This document shows positions 8,839 to 16,909 of a stretch of DNA of 64,000 nucleotides, piece by piece (positions within the stretch are counted from its first letter, which is position 1; each line of letters opens with the position of its first letter). Under the pieces are notes generated by a model. The model searched no databases and had not been told where the DNA came from. It worked only from the letters and a program-made list of their open reading frames with translations. Source of the stretch: Pirellulaceae bacterium (GTDB lineage Bacteria; Planctomycetota; Planctomycetia; Pirellulales; Pirellulaceae); contig JAGYIQ010000007.1 in NCBI GenBank assembly GCA_018402565.1, forward strand, positions 186,001-250,000, given 5' to 3'. Position numbers and translations under genes: made by a program.

Positions 8839-9275
8839 AAATCTCTGACTTGGATATCTTGGTACTTGATACGAGCGTGGTTGTCGACGTTGCCCGGAAC
8901 AACCGTTCGGGGCAAGCCATCCTGGAAAACTACTCGCTCAGGAATCGTACGGATCGACCGTTGATCTCGATAATCACCACCGGAGAAATGCTGGGTATCG
9001 CCAAGACGCAGTCATGGAATTCCGAGAAGACTAAAGTGCTAAACGAACTTCTTTCGGAGTTTGTGATTTTGGATATCACTTCCGAAGTGGTGGACGTCTA
9101 TGCGGACCTCGTGGCGCTTTGTCGATCCAGGAATCACACGATGGGGCAACAAAACGATATGTGGATTGCGGCCACTGTCAAGGTGATTGGGGGTGTTCTG
9201 CTTACGGGCGATTCGGGATTTAATTGGTTGAATCCGCACTTTATCCGAGTGGAGTACATTCCAAGGTCAACATGA
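8835..9275 (+). CDS. PIN-domain ribonuclease toxin (VapC-like)
   Basis: A 146-residue single PIN domain, the fold of VapC toxins that cleave RNA with Mg2+ or Mn2+. The four expected acidic positions are present: Asp12 in VLDTSVVVD, Glu51 in ITTGEMLG, Asp108 in QQNDMWIAAT and Asp126 in LTGDSGF. The GTG start lies inside the stop of the 319-residue upstream gene (GTGA), a typical antitoxin-then-toxin arrangement. It is longer than many VapC proteins (about 130 residues) but within range. It probably acts in the cytoplasm and is held inactive by the upstream product. Confidence 0.85.
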   Translation: MKISDLDILVLDTSVVVDVARNNRSGQAILENYSLRNRTDRPLISIITTGEMLGIAKTQSWNSEKTKVLNELLSEFVILDITSEVVDVYADLVALCRSRNHTMGQQNDMWIAATVKVIGGVLLTGDSGFNWLNPHFIRVEYIPRST

Positions 9276-9286
9276 GCAAAAACGAC

Positions 9287-9450
9287 TCAGAATAAATCGT
9301 CAGTAAAATCTGGAGTTTCAGTCGCGCTTTGCGCAACAATGGGCTTTGCTAGATGCCCGACACAGAACAGATAACGGTCTTGCGGGTCCTCAAAATCTCG
9401 CATGAACAAACGAAGCCACTTCAATTGCGATTCAAGTAATCGAGTGGTGA
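9287..9450 (-). pseudogene. Possible C-terminal gene fragment cut by a repeat element
   Basis: On the minus strand the last ~50 codons before the stop at 9287 (LKWLRLFMRDFEDPQDRYLF, then CVGHLAKPIVAQ, ending DFTDDLF) have plausible amino-acid composition. The upstream reading frame runs into the inverted-repeat element that begins near 9484. It may be the tail of a gene disrupted by that element; no family was recognised. It is convergent with the PIN gene. Confidence 0.3.
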
Positions 9451-9483
9451 GTATTAAAGAATCAAAGGGGTCAGAAGAATCAA

Positions 9484-9860
9484 AGCAGAGAATCAAAGGG
9501 GTCAGGCCTCTTTGTTTTGGTGTTGTGATGGTGCAGGCTGTGTGTTTGCCGGTTTGGAGAGGAAATCCGCTTGGCATTGGCGACACCAACCTGCACCGCT
9601 GCTTTCGCCGTGGCCGATCCCCCGACTTCCTGGATGGGTGCAGCGAGTCAACACTCCGCGATCGGAACCCGAGTTGGCAGCGGTCTGACTTTCAACTCAA
9701 CGGGGCAGACGGCTTGGCCATCCGTCCGCTTGGCGACTCGGACTGGCTCGAGTCCATTACCAGTCGGCTCAACCTGGAGTCAACCATCCGTCCCCGCGGC
9801 AGTCAACAGACTCACGCCCCCCACTCCCCCATCAAAGAAACCTGACCCCTTGGATTGTTC
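9484..9860. mobile_element. Inverted-repeat element, copy A (ATCAAAGGGGTCAGG family)
   Basis: The left end reads GAATCAAAGGGGTCAGGCC and the right end CATCAAAGAAACCTGACCCC, which are roughly inverted. The interior shares long near-identical stretches with 18903-19196, for example TTGGCATTGGCGACACCAAC, GCTGCTTTCGCCGTGGCCGA and GCGAGTCAACACTCCGC. Extra partial ends lie just outside (ATCAAAGGGGTCAGAAG near 9466). The shared interior suggests a non-autonomous mobile unit; no transposase is seen. Confidence 0.6.
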
Positions 9861-9958
9861 CCGACCCTTTAGATTGTTCTACCATAGCGAGTGGTACCGC
9901 GACCTGATCTTGGCCAACCGCAGCCCGAACAATAAATCCGAAATTGTCATGTGGCCCT

Positions 9959-10062
9959 ATCGCCCGTTCGTACGAGCGGGCGAGGATTGAAACTTGTTGC
10001 CCCTCAACGTACACTTTCGCTGGCCTGATCGCCCGTTCGCATGAGCGGGCACGGATCGAAAC
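9959..10062 (+). CRISPR. Possible minimal or relic CRISPR: two 35-bp repeats, one 34-bp spacer
   Basis: Repeat 1 (9959-9993) and repeat 2 (10028-10062) both start ATCGCCCGTTCG, contain GAGCGGGC and end GAAAC, with five mismatches between them. They flank a unique 34-base spacer (9994-10027). Each repeat can form a GCCCGTTCG/CGAGCGGGC hairpin and ends in the GGATTGAAAC-like tail typical of several CRISPR types. There are only two diverged repeats and no cas gene in the window, so this may be a decayed array or simply a pair of hairpin repeats. Confidence 0.4.
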
Positions 10063-10088
10063 GGTCTTGGTGGTTGACTCGGGCACTA

Positions 10089-11012
10089 ATGGACAAAAGA
10101 ATAAACATGCAAGACTTGCTCGATAGGCACAGCTTTATATTGATGGAAGCGGCAATCGTCGAGCCGATTCGACGTGAGCAGATTGTTGCGCTCGATCCAT
10201 TACTCATTCACGCTAGTTTTATCTATGACCCGCTGGGTAGAGGTGAACTTCTCAAGCTTTACCGTCAGTACGCCCGGATTGCGATTGACAAGAGTGTGCC
10301 GTTTCTGATGTGCACTCCGACCTGGCGAACAAACATTGAGCGAGTCGAGCAGTCCGCTGCAGATCGAAACATCAATCGGCACGCGGTTGAATTTCTGCGA
10401 AACGTCCGTGATGATTTGGGTTATCCGCTCGTCAAGATCGGCGGAACCATCGGCTGCAAGAATGATTGCTACAAGCCTGAACAATCGCTCCCCACCGCCG
10501 AAGCCGAAAAGTTTCATGCATGGCAAGTCAACGAGCTTGCTGATGCTGGCGTTGACTTCCTGTTCGCCGTAACCTTGCCAGCTGTTGAAGAAGCGTTGGG
10601 AATTGCCAGAGCAATGGCAGCAACGAACAAAGCCTATATCATCAGTTTTGTGGTCAACCGCAAAGGCGAACTTCTCGATGGTACATCGTTGGCTGATGCG
10701 ATTGAGCAGATCGACAACTCAACGTCGCGGTTGCCCCTGGGCTACATGATCAATTGCGCGTATCCCACGTTCTTGTGTGCAGATCAACAACCGGAGAACC
10801 TGTTTACTCGCCTAGTTGGTTTTCAAGGAAACGCTTCGTCGCTTGATCATTCACAACTTGATTGCTCGGATCAACTGCATATGAATAGCGTGAACGAGTG
10901 GGGTGAAGAAATGCTCGCTTTGCACGAAGATTACGGCATCAAGATTCTCGGCGGTTGTTGTGGCACCAACTCCGACCATTTGCGGTCTATCGTCGACCGA
11001 ATCAGGAACTGA
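10089..11012 (+). CDS. Homocysteine S-methyltransferase family protein
   Basis: A 307-residue protein with the (beta/alpha)8 barrel signature of Zn-dependent homocysteine methyltransferases. The zinc ligands are visible in YMINCAYPTF and GGCCGTNSDHL near the C-terminus. The N-terminal segment (SFILMEAAIVEPIRRE) departs from the usual ILDGGMGTEL, so the acceptor or donor may differ from the standard S-methylmethionine:homocysteine pair. ATG 10089 is used; an in-frame ATG at 10107 is possible. It lies two bases before a SAM-methyltransferase gene, and the two form a tight operon. GC content is clearly lower than in the flanking core genes, suggesting acquisition. Confidence 0.85.
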   Translation: MDKRINMQDLLDRHSFILMEAAIVEPIRREQIVALDPLLIHASFIYDPLGRGELLKLYRQYARIAIDKSVPFLMCTPTWRTNIERVEQSAADRNINRHAVEFLRNVRDDLGYPLVKIGGTIGCKNDCYKPEQSLPTAEAEKFHAWQVNELADAGVDFLFAVTLPAVEEALGIARAMAATNKAYIISFVVNRKGELLDGTSLADAIEQIDNSTSRLPLGYMINCAYPTFLCADQQPENLFTRLVGFQGNASSLDHSQLDCSDQLHMNSVNEWGEEMLALHEDYGIKILGGCCGTNSDHLRSIVDRIRN

Positions 11013-11014
11013 AA

Positions 11015-11737
11015 ATGGACATTGAAAACGTAACTGACATCCCGGTCAGCACTGACTTTGAGCTGATCTGCAAACTATTGCCCATCAGAGGCAACGAAAA
11101 GTTGGTCGAGCTAGGTTGCGGGCCCGCCGAAGTCACTCGAAAGCTTGCCCACCAATTTCCAGAGTTGCAAATCATTGCAACCGATGTAGATAAAATCCAG
11201 CACGCGAAGAACGTGACGTCTGAAATTCCGCCCAATCTTGCGTTCCTATATGGAGGTGCCGAAAGAATCGATTTGCCCGACTCATCAGTAAACTACCTGT
11301 TGATGCTAAAGTCGCTGCATCACGTGCCGATGAACCTGATGGAACAAGGCTTGGCCGAAATCAGGCGTGTTCTGGTACCGGGTGGCTTGGCGTATATCTC
11401 TGAACCTGTTTATGCCGGCGCATTCAATGACATTTTGCGCCTCTTTCATGATGAAAAGGAAGTTCGGCAAGCTGCCATTGATGCCATCAACCATGCAGTA
11501 TCTACGTGCCAGTTGGAAAGGGTCAGCCAGTTTCGTTTTGAATCGATCTGGAAATTTGAGGGCTTCTCGGATTTCGAACGCCGGATTATCGGTGCGACTC
11601 ACAACGAGTTCAATATCAGTCCCTTACTGCATCAACAAATCGAAAGTGCATTCGCTCCGCATATCAATGAAGAAGGTGTCGCGGAGTTCCGCTCACCCAT
11701 GCGGGTCGACTTGTTGCGGCGCCCAAACCGTGGCTAA
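11015..11737 (+). CDS. Class I SAM-dependent methyltransferase
   Basis: A 240-residue methyltransferase with motif I as KLVELGCGPAEVTRKLA (glycine-rich SAM loop), an acidic residue after beta-2 (IIATDVDK) and the post-motif segment LIEIRRVLVPGGLAYISEP-like region near residues 115-135. It resembles the Methyltransf_11/25 group acting on small molecules. It starts two bases after the homocysteine methyltransferase stop, suggesting joint function in one methyl-transfer pathway. The substrate is unknown. Low GC matches its partner. Confidence 0.85.
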   Translation: MDIENVTDIPVSTDFELICKLLPIRGNEKLVELGCGPAEVTRKLAHQFPELQIIATDVDKIQHAKNVTSEIPPNLAFLYGGAERIDLPDSSVNYLLMLKSLHHVPMNLMEQGLAEIRRVLVPGGLAYISEPVYAGAFNDILRLFHDEKEVRQAAIDAINHAVSTCQLERVSQFRFESIWKFEGFSDFERRIIGATHNEFNISPLLHQQIESAFAPHINEEGVAEFRSPMRVDLLRRPNRG

Positions 11738-12192
11738 GACGCAAGTTTAAAACAGCAACGCCCGAAGTTACGCGGGTGCGTCGCCACTCCAGTTCATCAA
11801 ATAGAATTGACCGAGTTCATTTTGCAACTTTCGTACGATCCAGAATCGGCACTTTGTATTGCTGTTCTGAACGTAAACTGGTTTCGCCAAGAAATAATGA
11901 ATCGCAATTTGTCAAGCGGTATCAGTCGATGAATGAATCAACTGGGGGCAGAAAACTCAAACGAGCAAGTTAGGCGATAGTCGGTGACCGTGGTTCTGTC
12001 CTGTATTTGGAGAAAAAAAGGTGCGGGAAGTGGATCGTGGTCATTTCAGATCACCATAACCCTGTTTCCTGTCCTAGCCAGCCAATCAAATCAGATATCC
12101 GGGGAACGGATCTCTCGAAGCCTCACCAAAGAGCCGAAAGGGTTTGAATTGCCGTGGATCTGCCAACATCCGGTGATAACCAACAGTGAATC
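11738..12192. other. 455-base gap without a recognisable gene
   Basis: Between the methyltransferase stop and the stop of the convergent oxidoreductase the sequence is AT-rich with short frames only. No repeat, RNA or protein fragment was recognised. Confidence 0.5.
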
Positions 12193-13218
12193 TCAGCCAA
12201 GGCGGACCAATGACTTGCCCATGTTGTCGCCTGTGAACAGGCCGATGAACGCTGCGGGAGCGTTCTCAAGTCCTTCGGTGATCGTTTCTTCCCAGACAAT
12301 GGCGCCTGATTGTATCCAGCCGGACATGTCTTTTAAAAACGTGTCTCGCTGATCGAGAAAATCAAAGACCAGCATGCCTTCCAGGCGAATGCGTTTGCCG
12401 ATGATCTTGAACAGATTGCGTGGTGCTGGTACAGGCTCGGTCGCGTTGTAGGTGGAGATCATTCCGCACGAAACGATGACCCCATGATTGTTCATGTGAT
12501 CAAGTGCCGCTTCGAGGTGTTCACCGCCAACGTTATCGAAGTAAACGTCGATACCGTCTGGAGCCAGCGACCCGAGTTCAGCCGTTAGGTCATCGGTTTC
12601 GTTGTAGTTGAAGACTTCATCGACCTGTGCCTTCTCGCGCAGCCAAGCGATCTTCTTTGCCTTGCCCGCACTTCCGATCACTCGGCAATCCAGCGCCTTG
12701 GCGATCTGACAGACAATCGAACCCACCGCACCCGAAGCAGCCGATACGAACACAGTACTGCCTGGCTTAACTTTCGCTACTCGCGTCAGGCCCGCCCACG
12801 CCGTCATGCCTGTCATGCCGAGCGTACTCAAATAGGTTTGTAGGGTCGCGAGCTTCGGATCGACTATCGAAACACCTTCGCCTGTCGACTTCCATTTTTC
12901 GCGCCAACCGAGACTTCCCAGCACGTAGTCCCCGACCCCGAAATCAGCATTGAGAGATTCGATCACCTTGCCGACACACCCGCCTTCGAGCGGTTTGCCG
13001 ATCTGAAATGGTTTCACATAGCTGGCCGAGTCGTTCATGCGTCCGCGCATGTACGGATCGACTGACATCCATTCGTTTTGAACCAGAATCTCGCCGTCGA
13101 CGATGGGTGTCAATCTTACTTCTCCCATCTGAAAATTTGCCTTTATTGGAACACCGTCGGGGCGCGACTTCAATTCCACCTGTCGAGATTTGATTCGCGT
13201 TGAAGTATCCGTTGACAT
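12193..13218 (-). CDS. NADP-dependent oxidoreductase, zinc-independent MDR (CurA-like)
   Basis: A 341-residue medium-chain reductase of the leukotriene-B4 12-hydroxydehydrogenase / curcumin-reductase type. Motifs include NEWMSVDPYMRGRM (48-61), GWREKW, the nucleotide-binding loop SAASGAVGS (159-167) and the C-terminal LVFDFLDQ. No catalytic zinc cysteines are seen. These enzymes reduce activated double bonds of alpha,beta-unsaturated carbonyls using NADPH. The start ATG is preceded by AAGGAATATAGA, a good ribosome binding site. It lies 126 bases downstream of an SDR gene and a Dps gene on the same strand, forming a likely redox or stress cluster. Confidence 0.9.
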   Translation of the reverse strand: MSTDTSTRIKSRQVELKSRPDGVPIKANFQMGEVRLTPIVDGEILVQNEWMSVDPYMRGRMNDSASYVKPFQIGKPLEGGCVGKVIESLNADFGVGDYVLGSLGWREKWKSTGEGVSIVDPKLATLQTYLSTLGMTGMTAWAGLTRVAKVKPGSTVFVSAASGAVGSIVCQIAKALDCRVIGSAGKAKKIAWLREKAQVDEVFNYNETDDLTAELGSLAPDGIDVYFDNVGGEHLEAALDHMNNHGVIVSCGMISTYNATEPVPAPRNLFKIIGKRIRLEGMLVFDFLDQRDTFLKDMSGWIQSGAIVWEETITEGLENAPAAFIGLFTGDNMGKSLVRLG

Positions 13219-13344
13219 TCTATATTCCTTATTGGACGAGTTGTAGCCGAACTCGGCCCAGGATCGAGTACTCAGCGAGAGCCTAAAGTCTGCTGATTCC
13301 AGCTGCCAGAAATAGAGACTGGAAAGAGCACGAGTCGAATGGCT

Positions 13345-14226
13345 TTATGCCATCGCTGCGGGGGTTGCTTTAGGGGAATCGACGCCACGCGATACTTCTT
13401 CCCAGGCTTTAAACTCTTCGCGAAGTTCATCGAGCTTGGAGATCGCGCCGTCGTACGCATCGTTGCCAAGCAACAATCGGTGAGGTGGGGTGGGGGATTC
13501 GACGGCTTCCACGATCGCTTCGGCCGCTCGCACTGGATCGCCATCCTGGTTGCCTGAAAGCGCACGCAGATGACGAATGTTCCTGTTAGCTGTATCGGCA
13601 TAGTCTGCGATCTGATGCGTTGTTTCGTTCGCTGATCGTCCGGCCCAATCCGTGCGAAAACCGCTCGGTTCGACCAACATGACCTTGATGCCCAGTGGTT
13701 CCACCTCTTGCCAAAGAGCTTCCGACAAACCTTCGACTGCGAATTTCGTCGCGTTGTAGTAACCAAGCGCAGGGAATGAACGTAAGCCACCGATGGACGA
13801 GAGATTGACAATGAATCCTTGACGGCGTTTTCGCATGCCTGGAAGAGCCAAATGAATCATTCGACTCAGTCCAAAGACATTCACGTCGAACATCTTGCGG
13901 ACCTCCAATTCGCTGCTTTCTTCAACGGCCGCGAAGTAGCCGATTCCCGCGTTATTGACCAAAACATCGATGGCCCCATAGTGATCCTCGGCGGCTCTTA
14001 CGGCTTCCTCGGCCTGTGTCCTATCCGTCACATCCAGTTTCAGAATCAATGCGTCACCCAATTCGGCTAGGTCGCGAATATCGTCTTTGTCGCGTGACGT
14101 AACGACAGCTCGATAGCCTCGCCCAAGGACGGATTTCGCGATTTGCCGACCAAATCCGGTAGAACATCCAGTAATGAACCAAACGGGTTGGCCTGATTGT
14201 GGATTGTCTTTTAATGGCGTTGACAT
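13345..14226 (-). CDS. SDR-family oxidoreductase
   Basis: A 293-residue short-chain dehydrogenase with TGCSTGFG (19-26), NNAG (91-94), the catalytic Ser in NLSSIGG (near 143-144) and Tyr157/Lys161 in GYYNATKFAVEG. The TGCSTGFG variant and the C-terminal stretch resemble the NADPH-dependent 'YbbO/retinol dehydrogenase-like' subgroup. The ATG at 14226 has AAGGAAACAAGA just upstream. It sits between the CurA-like reductase and dps, all on the minus strand. The substrate is unknown; an aldehyde or ketone is likely. Confidence 0.88.
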   Translation of the reverse strand: MSTPLKDNPQSGQPVWFITGCSTGFGRQIAKSVLGRGYRAVVTSRDKDDIRDLAELGDALILKLDVTDRTQAEEAVRAAEDHYGAIDVLVNNAGIGYFAAVEESSELEVRKMFDVNVFGLSRMIHLALPGMRKRRQGFIVNLSSIGGLRSFPALGYYNATKFAVEGLSEALWQEVEPLGIKVMLVEPSGFRTDWAGRSANETTHQIADYADTANRNIRHLRALSGNQDGDPVRAAEAIVEAVESPTPPHRLLLGNDAYDGAISKLDELREEFKAWEEVSRGVDSPKATPAAMA

Positions 14227-14352
14227 TCTTGTTTCCTTGCTACTTCTGAAAATATCTCTTTGGACTCAATTGTCCAGAGTCGGTGCATCGGATGCAGATT
14301 GTTTTTAGTGGCCTGGGGGCCTGGAAAACGACAATTCCGCCGGAGTTCTAAA

Positions 14353-14874
14353 TCAATTTGCCGCTTGAGCATGCGCTTCGACAAACCACAGCATCTTATC
14401 GATGCCGCGGGAAATCTCGGTAAATATGTCTGCCGTTCCTGCATCTTCTAGCGAGTTTGCCTCGCTGATCATATTGCGGATCCCACTACCAAAAGTTGAC
14501 AGGGCACGAGCGACCGCTTCGACGTGCGCAACTCCGTCCGAGATCGAAGCCGGGTAGTCCTCTAGTTCCGTTGTGGCGGCACTGTTTCGTACCGTCCCTC
14601 TCGCAATCCCACCGAACTGCGCAATACGCTCAGCGATCGTGTCCACATGGACTTCCACTTCCTCGTGTGCCTTGTCGAATAATTCGTGCAAAGCAATAAA
14701 GCTCGGGCCTTTAACATTCCAATGTGCATGTTTCATTTGCATCTGCAGGTCGATCGCGGAAGCTAAGCTCTGGTTCATCAGCCGGTTCAGCTTCGCTCGG
14801 TGATCGACCGAGATCGTGTTCTCGGTCGGATACAGGTCAGTGGCTTCGTCGATGATTGCGACATTTTGTTTCAT
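14353..14874 (-). CDS. dps: Dps-family DNA-protection ferritin
   Basis: A 173-residue ferritin-like protein that oxidises and stores iron with peroxide and shields DNA. The intersubunit ferroxidase ligands are visible in KHAHWNVKGPSF and LFDKAHEEVEVHVDTIAERI. The following GGIARGTVRNSAATTELEDYP and the C-terminal IDKMLWFVEAHAQ are also typical. Of two in-frame ATGs (14880 and 14874), the second is preferred because AAGGAA directly abuts the first. Composition and the strong ribosome binding site match its two redox neighbours, suggesting they arrived or are regulated together under oxidative stress. Confidence 0.93.
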   Translation of the reverse strand: MKQNVAIIDEATDLYPTENTISVDHRAKLNRLMNQSLASAIDLQMQMKHAHWNVKGPSFIALHELFDKAHEEVEVHVDTIAERIAQFGGIARGTVRNSAATTELEDYPASISDGVAHVEAVARALSTFGSGIRNMISEANSLEDAGTADIFTEISRGIDKMLWFVEAHAQAAN

Positions 14875-15002
14875 GTTCATTTCCTTGTTGAGTGATTGAT
14901 TGAGGGTTAGATCGCGGTATCATGCTTGCTTGTAAAGTGTATTATTGCCCTGTTTCGTTTAGTATCGAGATAACGCCCAATTCGACCTGGTGGATTCCCC
15001 GA

Positions 15003-15068
15003 GAAATCAAAGGGGGCCAAGACATCGAAGCCGGCAGGCCTCTTTGTTTTGGTGTAGTGATGGTGTAG
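15003..15068. repeat. Partial copy of the ATCAAAGGGG...GGCCTCTTTG repeat
   Basis: AATCAAAGGGGGCC and GGCAGGCCTCTTTGTTTTGGTG, followed by GTGATGGTG, are nearly the same as the left end of the element at 9484. Only the left ~65 bases are present here. Confidence 0.55.
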
Positions 15069-15125
15069 GGTGGATGTGACGGCAGGACAGAACTTTGGTG
15101 AATCACAAGTGAAAGACTCCAGCGG

Positions 15126-15590
15126 GTGAATGACCACGAACACTATATGAGGCGAGCCATCGAATTGGCGGCGAATGTTCCGGAGTTTCCCTTTGGGGCT
15201 TTGATCGTTGATCGAACCAGTGGCAAGGTACTGTCGGAGGGTTGGAACAAATCATCCATCAATCCGACATTCCACGGTGAGATTGACGCCATCAATCAAT
15301 TGGTCGATTCCAATCCCGGAATCGATGCCACGAAACTCGTGCTCTATACAACAGCCGAACCCTGTCCAATGTGCCAAGGGGCAATCCTGTGGACGGGTAT
15401 CGAATCGGTCGTCTTTGGCACGTCCATTCGCTCGCTCCAAAAAATGGGATGGCGACAGATTGATATTCTGGCCGAAGAAGTCGTTCGGCGCAGTCCAATG
15501 TGGCGATGCACGCTCACCGGCGGCGTATTGGAACAAGAGTGTGACGCACTTTTCACAATGGCGATTTCACGAAGGAAAAATTCAAGATGA
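15126..15590 (+). CDS. Nucleoside/cytosine deaminase-family protein
   Basis: A 154-residue zinc-dependent deaminase. The catalytic motif is HGE (His50, Glu52) and the zinc cysteines are in EPCPMCQGA (Cys80, Cys83). The family includes guanine deaminase and tRNA adenosine deaminase-like enzymes; the C-terminal half (MGWRQIDILAEEVVRRSP, with a late Cys) fits small-molecule deaminases such as guanine deaminase better than TadA. A GTG at 15126 is used. Its stop overlaps the ATG of the CIA30-like gene by four bases, so the two are translationally coupled, an unexpected pairing. Confidence 0.85.
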   Translation: MNDHEHYMRRAIELAANVPEFPFGALIVDRTSGKVLSEGWNKSSINPTFHGEIDAINQLVDSNPGIDATKLVLYTTAEPCPMCQGAILWTGIESVVFGTSIRSLQKMGWRQIDILAEEVVRRSPMWRCTLTGGVLEQECDALFTMAISRRKNSR

Positions 15591-16162
15591 AATGGGTAGA
15601 CTTGCTTGGCTGTTTGGCTTGTTTGATGGCGACAACGGTGATGGCTGACGACACGCTACTGACGCTGTTCGACTTCACCGGGAATGATGCAGCGAAGGAG
15701 TGGCAGACGGTTAATGACGGTGTGATGGGCGGCGTCTCTCAAGGCGATTTTAAGATCACCGATGCGAAGACGCTGGAATTCTTCGGCACGTTGTCCTTGG
15801 CAAACAACGGTGGCTTTGCTTCGGTGCGGACCAAGGCCAAGAAGCTCGGCTTTGAAAAAGGTGATACGGTAGTCGCCAAAGTTCGGGGCGACGGCCGGGA
15901 GTATATGCTGAACCTCTACTTAAACAAGCAACGGGTGGCTTACTCGTACCGGGCCACTGTGCAAACTAAGAAGGACGAATGGATCGAAGTCAAAATCCCG
16001 CTCGATAAGTTTGAAGCGACTTCGTTTGGTCGGGTGGTTCAAGACGCTGGGCTAGTTAAGCCGGAAGAGATCGGCGCCCTGGGCTTCATGTTGGGTGACA
16101 AAAAGGCTGGGCCGTTCAAGATGGAGATCGAGTGGATCAAGGTGGAACGGGCGGCGAAGTGA
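15587..16162 (+). CDS. Secreted CIA30/NDUFAF1-like protein
   Basis: A 191-residue protein with an N-terminal signal peptide (cleavage near VMA-DD, residue 20). It carries the galactose-binding-like beta-sandwich of the CIA30 family, recognised by VNDGVMGGVS (42-51) and by GFASVRTK. In mitochondria CIA30 helps assemble complex I; in bacteria its role is open and it is often a periplasmic ligand-binding domain. It overlaps the deaminase upstream and runs into a VOC-protein remnant at its own stop codon. Confidence 0.8.
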   Translation: MKWVDLLGCLACLMATTVMADDTLLTLFDFTGNDAAKEWQTVNDGVMGGVSQGDFKITDAKTLEFFGTLSLANNGGFASVRTKAKKLGFEKGDTVVAKVRGDGREYMLNLYLNKQRVAYSYRATVQTKKDEWIEVKIPLDKFEATSFGRVVQDAGLVKPEEIGALGFMLGDKKAGPFKMEIEWIKVERAAK

Positions 16163-16398
16163 AGGCGGCGACCCCAGAACAATCGGCCCGAGTGGGCGAT
16201 CAGACAGGTGGGCGGGTGTTCCTATTCCTTGAGACCGACGATTTCTGGCGGGACTACCACGAAATGCGTGCCCGGGGCGTCCGGTTCGCTGAGGAGCCGA
16301 GGGTCGAGGCATACGGGACCGTTGCCGTCTTCTTCGATCTCTACGGCAACCGCTGGGACCTGGTGGAGCCACGGTCTGCCGACGCCTCCGTTCCATAG
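16159..16398 (+). pseudogene. C-terminal half of a VOC (glyoxalase-fold) protein
   Basis: The frame reads GGRVFLFLETDDFWRDYHEM and later ARGVRFAEEPRVEAYGTVAV, FFDLYGNRWDLVEPR. These are the second beta-alpha-beta module of a vicinal-oxygen-chelate protein, with the terminal metal-ligand region (GNRWDLVEP). The first module is missing, and the sequence starts right at the CIA30 stop codon, consistent with a deletion that joined two genes. It is unlikely to be functional at about 79 codons. Confidence 0.65.
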
Positions 16399-16510
16399 TT
16401 GGGAACCGAACGACCGGTTGTTCCCGACATGATCTTGGTAAATGGGATATACTCGGTGTCCGAACCGCAGATTTATTGCGATCCTGCCACTCCCCTTCGG
16501 ACGCCGCGTC

Positions 16511-16744
16511 ATGTCCAGCCGACTTTTGCTTTGGTCACTTACTTCCGCTCTGGCAGGCTTTCTCTTCGGATTCGACACGGTCGTGATTTCCGGGGCCGAG
16601 AAAACGATCCAGGCCGTTTGGGGCCTCAGCGACGAGTTGCACGGCTTGGCCATGGCAGCCGCACTTTGGGGCACGGTGTTGGTGCCGGAGACGAAAGGGG
16701 TACCGTTGGAGGAGATACAGAAAAAACTGGGGACTTTATCATGA
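16511..16744 (+). pseudogene. Sugar-porter MFS gene with a large internal deletion
   Basis: The start MSSRLLLWSLTSALAGFLFG with FDTVVISGAEKTIQ is the classic first transmembrane segment of sugar porters. After about 53 residues (MAAALWGTV) it jumps directly to LVPETKGVPLEEIQKKLG, the conserved C-terminal PETKG motif that normally follows TM12. About 350 residues are therefore missing while the frame is kept. No transport is expected. It lies 165 bases before a GH32 gene, which suggests a former fructan or sucrose use locus. Confidence 0.8.
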
Positions 16745-16909
16745 AACCACGCTGTCCTCAGCGGTCTCCCGTCGGACGACCTCCACTGCTGGATGAGCGA
16801 CGCGGCGGCATTTGTCAGTACGCAAATGAGCCTCACGCCTTTTCTGTCGGCAAGTTCATGCTTGCCACAAGAGACTCTGTAATAAACGAACACAATTAGG
16901 ACCGCTGGC

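Noticed and set aside
9402-9990. Short plus-strand frames inside the inverted-repeat element
   Set aside because: Frames differ between the two element copies and show no conserved coding pattern.
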